Assembly: GCA_964419335.1 (NCBI GenBank)
Contig: CAYQOX010000015.1
Location: 27,606 to 91,605, forward strand
Length of the DNA: 64,000 nt
Direction: 5' to 3'
Source of the DNA: CAYQOX01 sp964419335
GTDB taxonomy: Bacteria; Hinthialibacterota; Hinthialibacteria; Hinthialibacterales; Hinthialibacteraceae
This document shows, one piece after another, positions 54,822 through 63,946 of the stretch. How positions within the stretch are numbered: the stretch's first letter is position 1; every line of letters starts with the position of its first letter. Under the pieces are notes generated by a model that was given only the letters and a program-made list of their open reading frames with translations, had not been told where the DNA came from and searched no databases. A program made the translations under genes and the position numbers.

Positions 54822-54946
54822 GAAACGTGCTTACTCCTGTGGTGGAATCTATACAGATTCGCCAACACGCGATAGGTTTAAGAGCAAGGTCATTTCCCTA
54901 CTTATTAAACCTTCGGTGATGACTACGGTTGGAAAAGTGGTTGACT

Positions 54947-55612
54947 ATGGCCTATCCCCCGATTGATGAAAATCTGGTACAGCAGGTAACCCAACGAGTG
55001 GTTTCCCGCCTGCGTGAAGCCTCCGCGGCTGCCAGTTCCAAAATGCTGATCCCCGTGAATATCTCGGTGCGTCACTGCCACCTTTGTCAGGAACACCTGG
55101 ATATTCTCTACGGTCCCGGATCACACCTGGAGGAACGAAATCCCCTTTATCAACCCGGAGAATTTGCCTCCAAGCAAACCGTCACCCTTGTAGGACCCCG
55201 CATGCGTTGTTTGGGAGAAGTACGGGTCTTAGGCCCCCTGCGCAGCAAAACTCAGGTGGAAGTCTCTCGTACCGATGCCATTTTTCTTGGCATCGATCCC
55301 CCCGTGAAACCCTCGGGCAATCACGAAGGCAGCAGCGGCATCATCCTGGTGGGACCCGTGGGGGTTGTTCATCTTCAACAAGGCGTCATACTCGCCAATC
55401 GCCACATCCACCTTTCCGCCGAATCAGCCGCCAAATGGGGATTGCACGACAACCAAAACGTTAGCGTGCGCGTTGAAACCAACAAGAAAACCTTACTGGA
55501 AGATTGCCAACTTCGTGTTAGCGAAAAATTTTTAGATGAAATGCATCTCGATACCGACGATGGGAATGCTTGTGGTCTTCGGGGTGGTGAAAAAGTCGAA
55601 ATCGTACCCTGA
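54947..55612 (+). CDS. pduL: PduL-type phosphate propanoyl/acyltransferase of a microcompartment
   Basis: 221 aa from the ATG at 54947; a TTG at 54929 is in frame but less likely. Converts acyl-CoA and phosphate into acyl-phosphate and free CoA, recycling CoA inside the shell. The N-terminal helix DENLVQQVTQRVVSRLREAS followed by an Ala/Ser linker fits an encapsulation peptide. Two PduL barrels follow: NISVRHCHLCQEHLDILYG (His43, His45; zinc) and ILANRHIHLSAESAAKWGL (His pair; zinc). Further blocks are GEFASKQTVTLVGPRMRCLG and LGIDPPVKPSGNHEGSSGI. The ribosome binding site is weak. Sits 15 bp before the flavoprotein gene. Confidence 0.93.
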   Translation: MAYPPIDENLVQQVTQRVVSRLREASAAASSKMLIPVNISVRHCHLCQEHLDILYGPGSHLEERNPLYQPGEFASKQTVTLVGPRMRCLGEVRVLGPLRSKTQVEVSRTDAIFLGIDPPVKPSGNHEGSSGIILVGPVGVVHLQQGVILANRHIHLSAESAAKWGLHDNQNVSVRVETNKKTLLEDCQLRVSEKFLDEMHLDTDDGNACGLRGGEKVEIVP

Positions 55613-55627
55613 TACTAGGTTGAATTC

Positions 55628-56530
55628 ATGGATATTCAAGAAATTGAACGCATAGTGGCCGAAGAAGTCTCCAAGGTTATCGCTGAACGGCAGCGCGGTG
55701 AAGATACCTCCTTCCCCGCTGACCAAAATGAAACCTTGGATTCCTTCGCTTGCAGTGGCCCTTCCTGTAGCGCTCCTGCTTCGCCACAACCTACACCTCC
55801 TCCCCAGAATTCTACCTCGCCCCAAGAAGCCAAACCCGTTTTTCAACCTCCGCCGGACGAAACCGCTGTGCTTGTTTTGTTCACCGGAGCCCGTGAAGAA
55901 TGGGATACCTTAAGCCAAGCATTCCAAACGTGGCGGGAAAGCGGCATTCGCCTGGACGCGCTTTTCTCCGAAAGCGCCAAACATGTCATCCCCATCCAAG
56001 AGGTTGAAGCCCTCGGCTTTCGTATGGTCGATCAACCTGCCGAACTGCACGAGATGATTTACGACATGGATCGCTACGCCGCCACCTTCATCCCTTCGGT
56101 CAGCCGTACCCACGCTGCCAAGTTAGCCCTGGGAATTACCGACAATGTCACCCTCAATCTTATGCTAACCTCGCTCGCCCAAGGGGTTCCCACGATCGCC
56201 ACGGATGAAGGCTTATCCCCGAATGCCTGTATCGTATGCGGCAATAATGTCCCCGGTATCCAAGATGTCCTCGATAAATACCGCGATCAATTAGCCACCA
56301 TGGGGATGAAACTTCTCCCCGCCAATGACGCGGTAAAAGAAATACAAACCCTCCTCTTCAACAAAGCCGAAGGGGGGTCCAATCTGATCACCACCTTGAT
56401 TACCGAAGAAGATGCTTACAAACTCAAAGGCCCCGTGGTCAAAGTCGCCCGCGGTGGCCTGGTCACTCCCTTGGCAATGGAATATTTCAACCGAGAGGGA
56501 ATCGAAGTGATTATCGTTCCGCCTAGTTAA
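55628..56530 (+). CDS. Microcompartment-associated flavoprotein-like protein
   Basis: 300 aa. Residues 1-20 (MDIQEIERIVAEEVSKVIAE) form an amphipathic helix of the encapsulation-peptide kind. A Pro/Ser/Gln linker (about 25-75) follows. The folded part (76-300) begins TAVLVLFTGAREEWDTLSQA, then LDALFSESAKHVIPIQEVEA, and contains AATFIPSVSRTHAAKLALGI, LAQGVPTIATDEGLSPNACI and KVARGGLVTPLAMEYFNREG. This looks like the phosphopantothenoylcysteine-decarboxylase/flavoprotein fold (Pfam Flavoprotein). Comparable genes occur in BMC loci of PVC-type bacteria, where a role in flavin or cofactor handling is assumed but not proven. It lies between pduL and the aldehyde dehydrogenase. Confidence 0.7.
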   Translation: MDIQEIERIVAEEVSKVIAERQRGEDTSFPADQNETLDSFACSGPSCSAPASPQPTPPPQNSTSPQEAKPVFQPPPDETAVLVLFTGAREEWDTLSQAFQTWRESGIRLDALFSESAKHVIPIQEVEALGFRMVDQPAELHEMIYDMDRYAATFIPSVSRTHAAKLALGITDNVTLNLMLTSLAQGVPTIATDEGLSPNACIVCGNNVPGIQDVLDKYRDQLATMGMKLLPANDAVKEIQTLLFNKAEGGSNLITTLITEEDAYKLKGPVVKVARGGLVTPLAMEYFNREGIEVIIVPPS

Positions 56531-56591
56531 AATAGTGAATCGTACAACAAGAGAGTTTCTCACAGGAACAAATATTGACGAAATAGGAGTT

Positions 56592-58034
56592 ATGGCTTGG
56601 GAAATGGATGAGCAACGAATAGCGGAAATCGTTCGACGCGTACTCACCGAAGTACAGCAGCCTAATCAATCACCCGCCACCGGAACCGGGCATGTCGCCA
56701 CATGTGCAGGCGGCGCCGTCAGCGGTGGCCAAGATGGTGTATTCGAAGATATAGAACAAGCAATTCAAGCGGCCAAAGTCGCAGCCGAACAACTCGCAAA
56801 GTCTTCTATGGAAGAACGCGAACGCTATGTGGCTGCGATTCGTGAAGCCGCACGCCGGCATGAACAAGAGTGGGCTGAACTCATCGTGCGTGATACCGGT
56901 ATGGGACGCGTTGATCATAAAATCACAAAAAATGCCTTGGCGCGCGATAAAACCCCAGGCACCGAAGAACTTCAAACTACCTGCGTCACCGGCGACAATG
57001 GCATGATGGTGGAAGAATACGCCCCCTTTGGCGTCATCGGCACCATCACCCCTTCCACCAACCCTGTCGCCACCGTCATCAATCACTCAATCTCCATGAT
57101 CGCTGCCGGCAATACAGTGGTTTTCGGCCCTCATCCCAGCGCAGTCCAATGTACCCTGCAAAGCATGCAGGACATCAACCGCGCCTTAGTCGCCGCAGGC
57201 GCCCCTAGAAACCTGCTCACCGCCAACCGGGAACCCAGCCTGCGCTCCGCGAAAATCATCATGGAGCACGAAGACGTGATACTCCTCGTCGCCACCGGCG
57301 GCCCCTCGGTCGTCAAAGCTGCCCTAAAAAGCCCCAAACGCTCCATCGTCGCCGGCCCCGGGAATCCCCCCGTCATCGTGGACGAAACCGCTGATATCCC
57401 TAAAGCCGCCCAGGACGTTTATGATGGCGCTTCCTTTGACAACAACATGCCCTGCATCTGCGAAAAGGAATGCTACGTTCTCTCTTCCGTCTACGATGCA
57501 TTCCTCAACGCCATACAGCAAAGCGGGGCCCACCTCCTGGACCGCTCTCAAACCGACACCTTGACTAACATGCTGGTCGTTGAAGGGCACGCCAACCGTG
57601 ACTATGTAGGCAAAGATGCCCGGGTGATTGCTCAATCCCTGGGATTGAATGTTTCACCCAACTGCGATTTACTCATCGCCGAAGTGGATCAATCCCATCC
57701 CTTCGTTCAAACCGAGATGCTCATGCCAGTCCTGGGTATTGTACGCGTACAAACCTTCGAAGAAGCCATGCAAAAAGCCAAAGAAGCCGAACACGGCTTC
57801 GGCCACACCGCCATCATCCACAGTCAACGCGTGGATCGCATTACCGCCTTTGCCAAAATGATGGATTGTAACCTCTTCGTCGCCAATGGCCCTTGCGGCG
57901 CCTGCCTCGGCAACGGCGGAGAAGGATGGACAGCCTTTACCATCGCAGGCCAAACCGGCGAAGGTCCCTGCACCCCCAAAACCTTTAGCCGCGTTCGCCG
58001 ATTTGCCGTCGCCGACAGTTTACGTTTTGCCTGA
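56592..58034 (+). CDS. CoA-acylating aldehyde dehydrogenase of a microcompartment (PduP/EutE-like)
   Basis: 480 aa from the ATG at 56592, just after AGGAG; longer upstream frames lack that site. Oxidises an aldehyde to acyl-CoA with NAD, feeding PduL. The N-terminal helix MDEQRIAEIVRRVLTEVQQP plus a Gly/Thr linker is a typical encapsulation peptide. The dehydrogenase domain shows VGDNGMMVEEYAPFGVIGTI-like blocks (EEYAPFGVIGTITPSTNPVA), AGPGNPPVIVDETAD and the catalytic Cys in NNMPCICEKECYVLSS (about 288), as in EutE and PduP. The signature enzyme that would make the aldehyde (diol dehydratase, aldolase or glycyl radical enzyme) is not in the window, so the substrate is open. Confidence 0.93.
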   Translation: MAWEMDEQRIAEIVRRVLTEVQQPNQSPATGTGHVATCAGGAVSGGQDGVFEDIEQAIQAAKVAAEQLAKSSMEERERYVAAIREAARRHEQEWAELIVRDTGMGRVDHKITKNALARDKTPGTEELQTTCVTGDNGMMVEEYAPFGVIGTITPSTNPVATVINHSISMIAAGNTVVFGPHPSAVQCTLQSMQDINRALVAAGAPRNLLTANREPSLRSAKIIMEHEDVILLVATGGPSVVKAALKSPKRSIVAGPGNPPVIVDETADIPKAAQDVYDGASFDNNMPCICEKECYVLSSVYDAFLNAIQQSGAHLLDRSQTDTLTNMLVVEGHANRDYVGKDARVIAQSLGLNVSPNCDLLIAEVDQSHPFVQTEMLMPVLGIVRVQTFEEAMQKAKEAEHGFGHTAIIHSQRVDRITAFAKMMDCNLFVANGPCGACLGNGGEGWTAFTIAGQTGEGPCTPKTFSRVRRFAVADSLRFA

Positions 58035-58159
58035 TTAATCCTATAAACTTTTTTTATTTCTCAAGGAATGGAACCAATCCATTCCTTTTTTATTGGATTG
58101 TATGTAAGATAGATTGTAAAGTTATATATAAATTATAATATTTTTCCGAGGAAGGAAAT

Positions 58160-61100
58160 ATGCCTCTGTTAACCGAACAGATCCAAGCTCGCCTGAAAGA
58201 ATTTCATACAAAACAATATCATTATTCCTATCTCCAACCAATCCAAAAAGTAAAACTTCTCGAAAACGCAGCCAAATCTCCCGAAGATTTCCCTCAAAAA
58301 AAGTGGAAATCCTTCTCCCTTGGCCAATCTTGGCCTAAATTCGATACTTATTATTGGCTTTATATTCCTATCCAAGTCCCTGAGAGTTTTCAAAATAAAA
58401 TCATTGACCTTCAGATCTCCCTTTCAAACGAGTATTCGCTCCACACTCCCGAAGCCTTGGTTTTCATCGACAACCGGTTAAAACACGGAATCGACCGCCA
58501 ACATAACACCATCCGACTTTCCCATGGCAAAACCCAACCACAATACGAGGTCCTCATCCGCGTATATAGCGGACAAGCCCTGCGCTATATCGGAGAAAAT
58601 CACGTATCTCCCTATCAGTTCACAGAATGCACCCTGGGCACCCTTCAACCCGAAGCCTGGCACTTTTATTCCAAAGTAAAGACTGTCTTTGAGGTCGCGC
58701 AAACGTTCGACGAAAATTCTCGCTTACACCACGATTTCCTAAACTTACTAGCCGAATGCTTCAACCGCATTGATTATCTTCACCCCCGTTCCACTGAATT
58801 TTACAATTCTATCGCAAACGCGCATGAGCATCTCACCAATTCTCTTCAAACCATCCAAGTTCCTCCCACCCTCCCCCAGGCCACCTGCATAGGACACGCC
58901 CATATTGATCTTGCTTGGCTTTGGCCTATTGAACGCACCCGCGAAAAAGCGATTCATACCTTTTCTACCGTTCTTGATTTAATGGATCGTTATCCCGATT
59001 TTCACTTCTTCCAAAGCCAGCCCCAGCTTTATGCCTATCTCAAAAATGATGCGCCGGATCTGTTTCGCCAAATCAAAAAGCGGATTAAAGAAGGCCGCTG
59101 GGAAGCCGATGGGGCGATGTGGGTCGAATCAGACTGCAATCTCCCCTCGGGAGAATCCCTGGTACGCCAGTTCCTTTACGGCACCCGATTTTTCGAAAAA
59201 GAACTGGGCGTCAAGCCCAAGGTTTTATGGCTGCCTGATGTATTCGGCTTCTGCGCCGCGCTGCCCCAAATCATGCGCCAAGCGGAAATCGAAGCCTTCA
59301 TGACCACCAAACTCTCATGGAACCAATTCAACGAAATCCCCCATGACACCTTCCGCTGGCGAGGTATGGACGGCAGCGAAGTCCTCGCCCATTTCATCAC
59401 CACCCCATCCGAATTCTGGTTCAAAACCTATAACGGCATCCTCGATCCTCCCACTCTCCAAGGTGCCTGGGATACTTACAAGCAAAAAGAGGCACAATCA
59501 GAAATTCTCTTCGCCTTTGGTTATGGGGATGGTGGTGGCGGTCCCACCGAAGCCATGCTGCAAACCGCGTGCGATCTGCAATCAATGCCCGGTTTTCTTC
59601 AAGTCCAACAAGGCCGGGTCAGCGATTTCTTCGAACGCTTAGTCACCCATAAAGATCAATTCCCCGAGTGGCACGGCGAACTCTATCTCGAATACCACCG
59701 CGGCACTTACACATCCCAAGCCAAGATCAAACGCTGGAACCGCGCAGCAGAACGGCTCATGCAGTGCACCGAATTCCTGGCTTCGCTCGCTGCCATGCAA
59801 GGAAAAAAATACCCCACCCACAAAATCCGTGAACTCTGGGAGCGCATCCTCCTAAATCAATTTCACGATATCCTGCCCGGTTCATCCGTCGCAAAAGTCT
59901 ATGAAGATTGCGAACAGGATTACACATGGATCAACGAACAAACCGACTCAATCACCCAATCTTCCTTAAAGCACATTACAGAACCAAACCCCGAAGCGCA
60001 TACTTTCACTCTCATCAACCCGCTCGGCTGGCCGCGATTGGAACCGATCCTCGCCCTTCCACCTGCAAAGGCTCTCCCCTTGTTTATGGCGATGGATAAA
60101 CAAACCCAACCGATCCTTGCCCTGGATGGTAACTACTATTTGTTGTTTGAAAATCATTCGCTTCCCGCCTACGGCTGGTGCTCCGTCGTCGTCTCTCCCG
60201 AGCATGAAATAAATACTGACAAGCACCTCTCTATCACCACCCAACGCATAGAAAACGATGAACTCATTCTCGAAATCAATGATCGCGGGGAATTAACCTC
60301 GATCTTCGATAAACAAGCCCAGCGTGAAGTCCTAGCCGAAGGCGAACGAGGAAATGTACTTCAAGCCTTCGAAGATAAACCCCTGGCACATGACGCCTGG
60401 GACATCGACCTCTTTTACCAAGAAAAATTGCTCCCCACCGGAGATACTACCGAAGTGGAAATCATGGAAGAGGGCCCTTTGCGTGCCACCCTGCTCATCA
60501 AAAAAAACATTCTCGACAGCGAGGTGCTCCAATGGATCTCCCTCTATCGGGATTCACGCCGCATCGAATTTGACACGCAAATCAATTGGCTTAACAAAGA
60601 TGTGCTTCTCAAAACCGCCTTCCCAGTCGCCATCAACGCCGACATGGCCACCTATGATATCCAGTTTGGCCATGTCCAGCGCCCCACGCATCACAATACC
60701 TCGTGGGATCTCGCGCGATTCGAAACCTGCGCTCACAAGTGGGTCGATCTCTCCGAAGGGGATTACGGCGTCAGCCTCCTCAATGACAGCAAGTACGGCC
60801 ACGATGTTCATGGAAACACCATGCGTCTGACCTTAATCAAAAGCGCCAGTGCCCCGGATCCCTCCGCCGATGTAGGAATCCACCATTTCCGCTATGCCCT
60901 CTATCCCCACGCCGGCACTTGGCGTGAGGCCAAAATCCCCCATCGCGCCTATGAATTGAACCACCCTCCTCTTCTCGCAGAAGGCTCCATCAATCTGGAG
61001 TCCGATTCATTCCTCAGCCTTGACCGGGATCATGTAATTCTGGAAACCATAAAATGGGCAGAAAACGACAATGCCCTTATCCTGCGCTTATACGAAGCCT

Positions 61101-61264
61101 ACAATCAGCGTGGGCCTGTCACCCTTACCTTGATGCGCACTCCCCAAAAAATCACCCAGTGTAATCTACTCGAACGCGATGACCAGGAACTTTCTTTTAA
61201 AGAGAATCAACTGATTTTCACAATAAAGCCCTTCGAGATAAAAACCTTCAAAGTGTATTTTTAA
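58160..61264 (+). CDS. Alpha-mannosidase, glycoside hydrolase family 38
   Basis: 1034 aa, usual length for bacterial GH38. Cleaves terminal alpha-mannose from glycans. No signal peptide, so cytosolic. N-terminal beta domain (about 1-230), then the zinc-dependent catalytic domain: CIGHAHIDLAWLWPIERTRE (about 245; His and Asp ligands), DGAMWVESDCNLPSGESLVR, the nucleophile Asp in VLWLPDVFGFCAALPQ (about 359) and NQFHDILPGSSVAKVYED (third-domain His). The C-terminal beta-sandwich region ends IKPFEIKTFKVYF. GAGGAAGGAAAT before the ATG. Adjacent carbohydrate genes (pectate-lyase-fold protein, DUF1080 protein) suggest glycan breakdown. Confidence 0.93.
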   Translation: MPLLTEQIQARLKEFHTKQYHYSYLQPIQKVKLLENAAKSPEDFPQKKWKSFSLGQSWPKFDTYYWLYIPIQVPESFQNKIIDLQISLSNEYSLHTPEALVFIDNRLKHGIDRQHNTIRLSHGKTQPQYEVLIRVYSGQALRYIGENHVSPYQFTECTLGTLQPEAWHFYSKVKTVFEVAQTFDENSRLHHDFLNLLAECFNRIDYLHPRSTEFYNSIANAHEHLTNSLQTIQVPPTLPQATCIGHAHIDLAWLWPIERTREKAIHTFSTVLDLMDRYPDFHFFQSQPQLYAYLKNDAPDLFRQIKKRIKEGRWEADGAMWVESDCNLPSGESLVRQFLYGTRFFEKELGVKPKVLWLPDVFGFCAALPQIMRQAEIEAFMTTKLSWNQFNEIPHDTFRWRGMDGSEVLAHFITTPSEFWFKTYNGILDPPTLQGAWDTYKQKEAQSEILFAFGYGDGGGGPTEAMLQTACDLQSMPGFLQVQQGRVSDFFERLVTHKDQFPEWHGELYLEYHRGTYTSQAKIKRWNRAAERLMQCTEFLASLAAMQGKKYPTHKIRELWERILLNQFHDILPGSSVAKVYEDCEQDYTWINEQTDSITQSSLKHITEPNPEAHTFTLINPLGWPRLEPILALPPAKALPLFMAMDKQTQPILALDGNYYLLFENHSLPAYGWCSVVVSPEHEINTDKHLSITTQRIENDELILEINDRGELTSIFDKQAQREVLAEGERGNVLQAFEDKPLAHDAWDIDLFYQEKLLPTGDTTEVEIMEEGPLRATLLIKKNILDSEVLQWISLYRDSRRIEFDTQINWLNKDVLLKTAFPVAINADMATYDIQFGHVQRPTHHNTSWDLARFETCAHKWVDLSEGDYGVSLLNDSKYGHDVHGNTMRLTLIKSASAPDPSADVGIHHFRYALYPHAGTWREAKIPHRAYELNHPPLLAEGSINLESDSFLSLDRDHVILETIKWAENDNALILRLYEAYNQRGPVTLTLMRTPQKITQCNLLERDDQELSFKENQLIFTIKPFEIKTFKVYF

Positions 61265-61279
61265 CTCTTTAACGTCTCT

Positions 61280-62560
61280 CTATTTTTTCCGGCTCACGTT
61301 ATTGGAAATTTGCACCTCACCCTCACTCTCGTTGGTAATCTTCCGCTCACCCACAAACGTGTTACCCGTCACCACCGCGGAAAGCACTTCCGAGCCGAGG
61401 TATATATGCGGATTCTCCAGCGCAAACCGGCAATTCGATACCGAAACACTGCCACCCTCGATGCGCAACGATTCCGCCTCGAGGTCATCCTTTCCCCAAT
61501 GTTGGAAGTTGCATTGATGGAACGCCACATGCCCAGTGCCCTGCAGTTTCGCGTTCCGGTGGGCGGGCCCCCAAAAGGCGCAGTTGTTGAGTTGCACCAC
61601 CCCATCAAAACTTTCCGTGGTCACCACCTCGGTCGGCGTATCTCCCGCAAAAGTCACGAACTCACCATTGGTAATCAGCAAGCCATAGGGTTGCGTCGCC
61701 TCCACCCAAAGCGCGTATTGGCCGCCATCCGCCCCGATGCCGAGAAAGTTTCCATTGCAGCCTCCGCTTTCGGTTTGGATAAAGGCATACCCTTTCTCGA
61801 AGCCATACACAAAAGTGTTCAGTACATATTCCCAATCCGTGCGTCCAAAGATGAAGGCTTCGACATTTTCATTTAAATACGCAATCAAGGCACCCATATT
61901 CTTGACCTGTTGCTCTTCCGGCAGTTTCGCGCGTTTCCAATAGTGGGGATTAAAATGCACATTCTCAATCCGGCCAATATCCGTGCAGTGGTCGATATAC
62001 ACCCCGCGCCGCAGCACACAGCCAAACACGTTGCGGATGTAGTGCAATTCATGCGGTACCCCAAAATGAATGCCCTGATAAGCATTCACCAGAGTCACAT
62101 TGGTGACGCTGCCGTGCATGCCGCTGCCTTTGATCGTCCAAGGGTAAGGTTGAATATCTTCGAATACCTGTTCTGGATAATAGATCGTCAGTCCTTCAAT
62201 CGCCGAGCTAGGCGAAAGTTGAATAAAGGCCGGCCCTTCCTCTTCACCACGATGCGCGACCGCATGCAAGGTGGTGCCCCAACTTTGATCCTGATGGTGC
62301 GGGGCGCTCCAAACTCCTTTCAGGGTCACCCCCGAAGGGATCGACAACGAATCCTTCACCAGATACTTCCCTGCGGGCAGAAACACTTCCCCGCCCCCGT
62401 TCTCATGGGCTTGATCCAACGCCTCTTGGATCGCAGCCATATCATCCTCTTTGGCATCACCTACCGCTCCATACTCCCGAGCGTTAATCGATATTTCTTC
62501 GGCCTGCACACATAAGACACTCATGAATAAAAAAATCAAGACCACAGAAAAGATACGCAT
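61280..62560 (-). CDS. Secreted pectate-lyase-fold (right-handed beta-helix) protein
   Basis: 426 aa from the ATG at 62560, ten bases after AAGGAG; a longer frame to 62647 would bury the signal peptide. Sec signal MRIFSVVLIFLFMSVLCVQA. The mature part starts ISINAREYGAVGDAKEDDMA and AIQEALDQAHENGGGEVFLP, the typical start of the pectate-lyase superfamily (Pectate_lyase_3) fold, then successive beta-helix turns such as GSGMHGSVTNVTLVNAYQGI and GGSVSVSNCRFALENPHIYL. No catalytic residues can be assigned safely; it may be a lyase, hydrolase or epimerase, or only a binding protein. Convergent with the mannosidase gene, 15 bp apart. Confidence 0.8.
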   Translation of the reverse strand: MRIFSVVLIFLFMSVLCVQAEEISINAREYGAVGDAKEDDMAAIQEALDQAHENGGGEVFLPAGKYLVKDSLSIPSGVTLKGVWSAPHHQDQSWGTTLHAVAHRGEEEGPAFIQLSPSSAIEGLTIYYPEQVFEDIQPYPWTIKGSGMHGSVTNVTLVNAYQGIHFGVPHELHYIRNVFGCVLRRGVYIDHCTDIGRIENVHFNPHYWKRAKLPEEQQVKNMGALIAYLNENVEAFIFGRTDWEYVLNTFVYGFEKGYAFIQTESGGCNGNFLGIGADGGQYALWVEATQPYGLLITNGEFVTFAGDTPTEVVTTESFDGVVQLNNCAFWGPAHRNAKLQGTGHVAFHQCNFQHWGKDDLEAESLRIEGGSVSVSNCRFALENPHIYLGSEVLSAVVTGNTFVGERKITNESEGEVQISNNVSRKK

Positions 62561-62650
62561 AAATACATTTCTCCTTGAAAAAGCATGGTTTTTATCATAC
62601 CTTATTTTGTCAAAAAAATAGTTTTTAAGGAAGCCGGGTGTGATCAAAAC

Positions 62651-62941
62651 ATGTGGAGTGATAAAACCTCACAAAAGTTCCCTCCTTTGGGGAAGGAAAT
62701 TCAACAGAAACTCGAGCAAATCCCCGCAAACGTAACGTGGGATTTGACTCCCCATCGAAAGGCCCTGATTTTACAAATTGAAGAAAACGTGAAAATCGAT
62801 CATCAGACCGCAGGAAGGCTGCTGTTAATTAATGGGCATTGCCGCGAACAAGGCATTCAAGTCATCATCCGTTGTCCCGCTCCCCTCAAACAACATCTCG
62901 CCAATTATACCCTGGACCGATTGTGTTTTATTGAAAGTTGA
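62651..62941 (+). CDS. STAS-like small protein
   Basis: 96 aa from the ATG at 62651; a longer frame from 62585 adds a hydrophobic stretch that overlaps the divergent gene's promoter region. The second half LLLINGHCREQGIQVIIRCP, then APLKQHLANYTLDRLCFIES follows the strand-helix-strand pattern of STAS domains (anti-anti-sigma type), in which a Ser or Thr is usually phosphorylated; here the equivalent region DHQTAGRLLLI offers a Thr. No anti-sigma kinase is nearby. The family call rests on pattern only, and the ribosome binding site is weak. Confidence 0.5.
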   Translation: MWSDKTSQKFPPLGKEIQQKLEQIPANVTWDLTPHRKALILQIEENVKIDHQTAGRLLLINGHCREQGIQVIIRCPAPLKQHLANYTLDRLCFIES

Positions 62942-62949
62942 GAAAAGAA

Positions 62950-62980
62950 ATGGGGGAGTTGTCTCGCAAACCTCCCCCAT
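62950..62980. terminator. Terminator between the STAS-like and pseudopilin genes
   Basis: ATGGGGGAG (62950-62958) pairs with CTCCCCCAT (62972-62980). On the minus strand it is followed by TTTCTTTTC, so it best serves the pseudopilin gene, ending about 30 bp downstream of its stop. Confidence 0.75.
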
Positions 62981-63009
62981 CTTGATGAACCATTTGTTAC
63001 TTATAGGTC

Positions 63010-63642
63010 TTATGGTCCTATGCGAATGATGTCTCCAGCGCTGGATGTACCATTCGATGGATCATAGACATAGTCGGACAGAAACCAGTTGGAATCACGC
63101 AAACCAGCACGTTTTCTGTCGTCCAAACGGGCACCGGTGTACTGCTTTTCGTCTAATTCACCGTCACTGCCACCCATGCCATCTTGGTTATCGGGACCAA
63201 AACTGGTCATGATGTAATAGCTCTGGCCGTCAGAACCATATCCATATCCTTCCGATGCTCCATCTCCCCGAAACGGGTCAAAGGGGATCGAAGAAATATA
63301 GGAAACGGGCGTCGTCAAGTAAATACGACGAGCGTTCCGGCCGCTACCACCAACCATGATGTGTGCAATATTAATGGTACCCGCAGAAGGATCGTCCTGC
63401 TCGATACCACGATATTGCAAGCGCATGGTTGTACGATCGGTGTTCATCGGTGGGTACTGGTTGTTGTCGATAAAGAACTGTTCCAACGAGTTCTGGATGT
63501 TCCGAATCTCCGATTGTGCACGCGCCACTTTTGCCCGCACCTGTGCGTTCAAAAAGTTCGGTACCGCAATCGCCGCCAGAATCCCGATGATCGCAACAAC
63601 GATCAGAAGTTCGATCAAGGTAAAGCCACGCAGTCTTTTCAT
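63010..63642 (-). CDS. Type IV pilin-like / GspG-type pseudopilin
   Basis: 210 aa from the ATG at 63642, seven bases after GGAGGTGA; an upstream ATG at 63663 precedes this ribosome binding site and is not preferred. The N-terminus MKRLRGFTLIELLIVVAIIG is a class III signal: cleavage by the prepilin peptidase would fall after RLRG, leaving Phe1 and Glu5. ILAAIAVPNFLNAQVRAKVA then ARAQSEIRNIQNSLEQFFID, NNQYP continue the GspG-like pattern. The C-terminal part is Gly- and Asp-rich with a possible calcium-loop-like region (GPDNQDGMGGSDGELDE). It may belong to a type II secretion, type IV pilus or DNA-uptake fibre; no assembly genes are adjacent. Confidence 0.88.
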   Translation of the reverse strand: MKRLRGFTLIELLIVVAIIGILAAIAVPNFLNAQVRAKVARAQSEIRNIQNSLEQFFIDNNQYPPMNTDRTTMRLQYRGIEQDDPSAGTINIAHIMVGGSGRNARRIYLTTPVSYISSIPFDPFRGDGASEGYGYGSDGQSYYIMTSFGPDNQDGMGGSDGELDEKQYTGARLDDRKRAGLRDSNWFLSDYVYDPSNGTSSAGDIIRIGP

Positions 63643-63946
63643 CCTAAGTTCACCTCCTTCCATTATTTTTTTTACTCCAAATGGTGTTTAGGATGTTGTG
63701 CTCCCCACGAAGGGGATTGGTTCCTGATGTCATAATCATAGATGATAAAGCCGTTTTCTCAATCAAGAACCAAAGCGTTCCTGGAGGATAAATAAGTATA
63801 AAATAAAGAATCAATCAATGATACCGTTATGAATGGTTTTCCAGGAACCTATGTGCACAATCAAGACCGCGTAAACACCTTGATCACTGACACTATAAAT
63901 ATCATAGGAAAAATTCCTTGTCAACCCACAATCACAAAGATATTTT
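63643..63946. other. Promoter region of the pseudopilin gene and right-hand gap
   Basis: About 300 bases with the pseudopilin ribosome binding site at 63650-63658. A minus-strand frame (63811-63999) exists but overlaps the dispersed repeat and has no recognisable content. No other gene seen. Confidence 0.5.

Noticed and set aside
62585..62650. Longer start for the STAS-like protein
   Set aside because: The added 22 residues form a hydrophobic stretch overlapping the divergent gene's leader; the shorter form fits a STAS domain.
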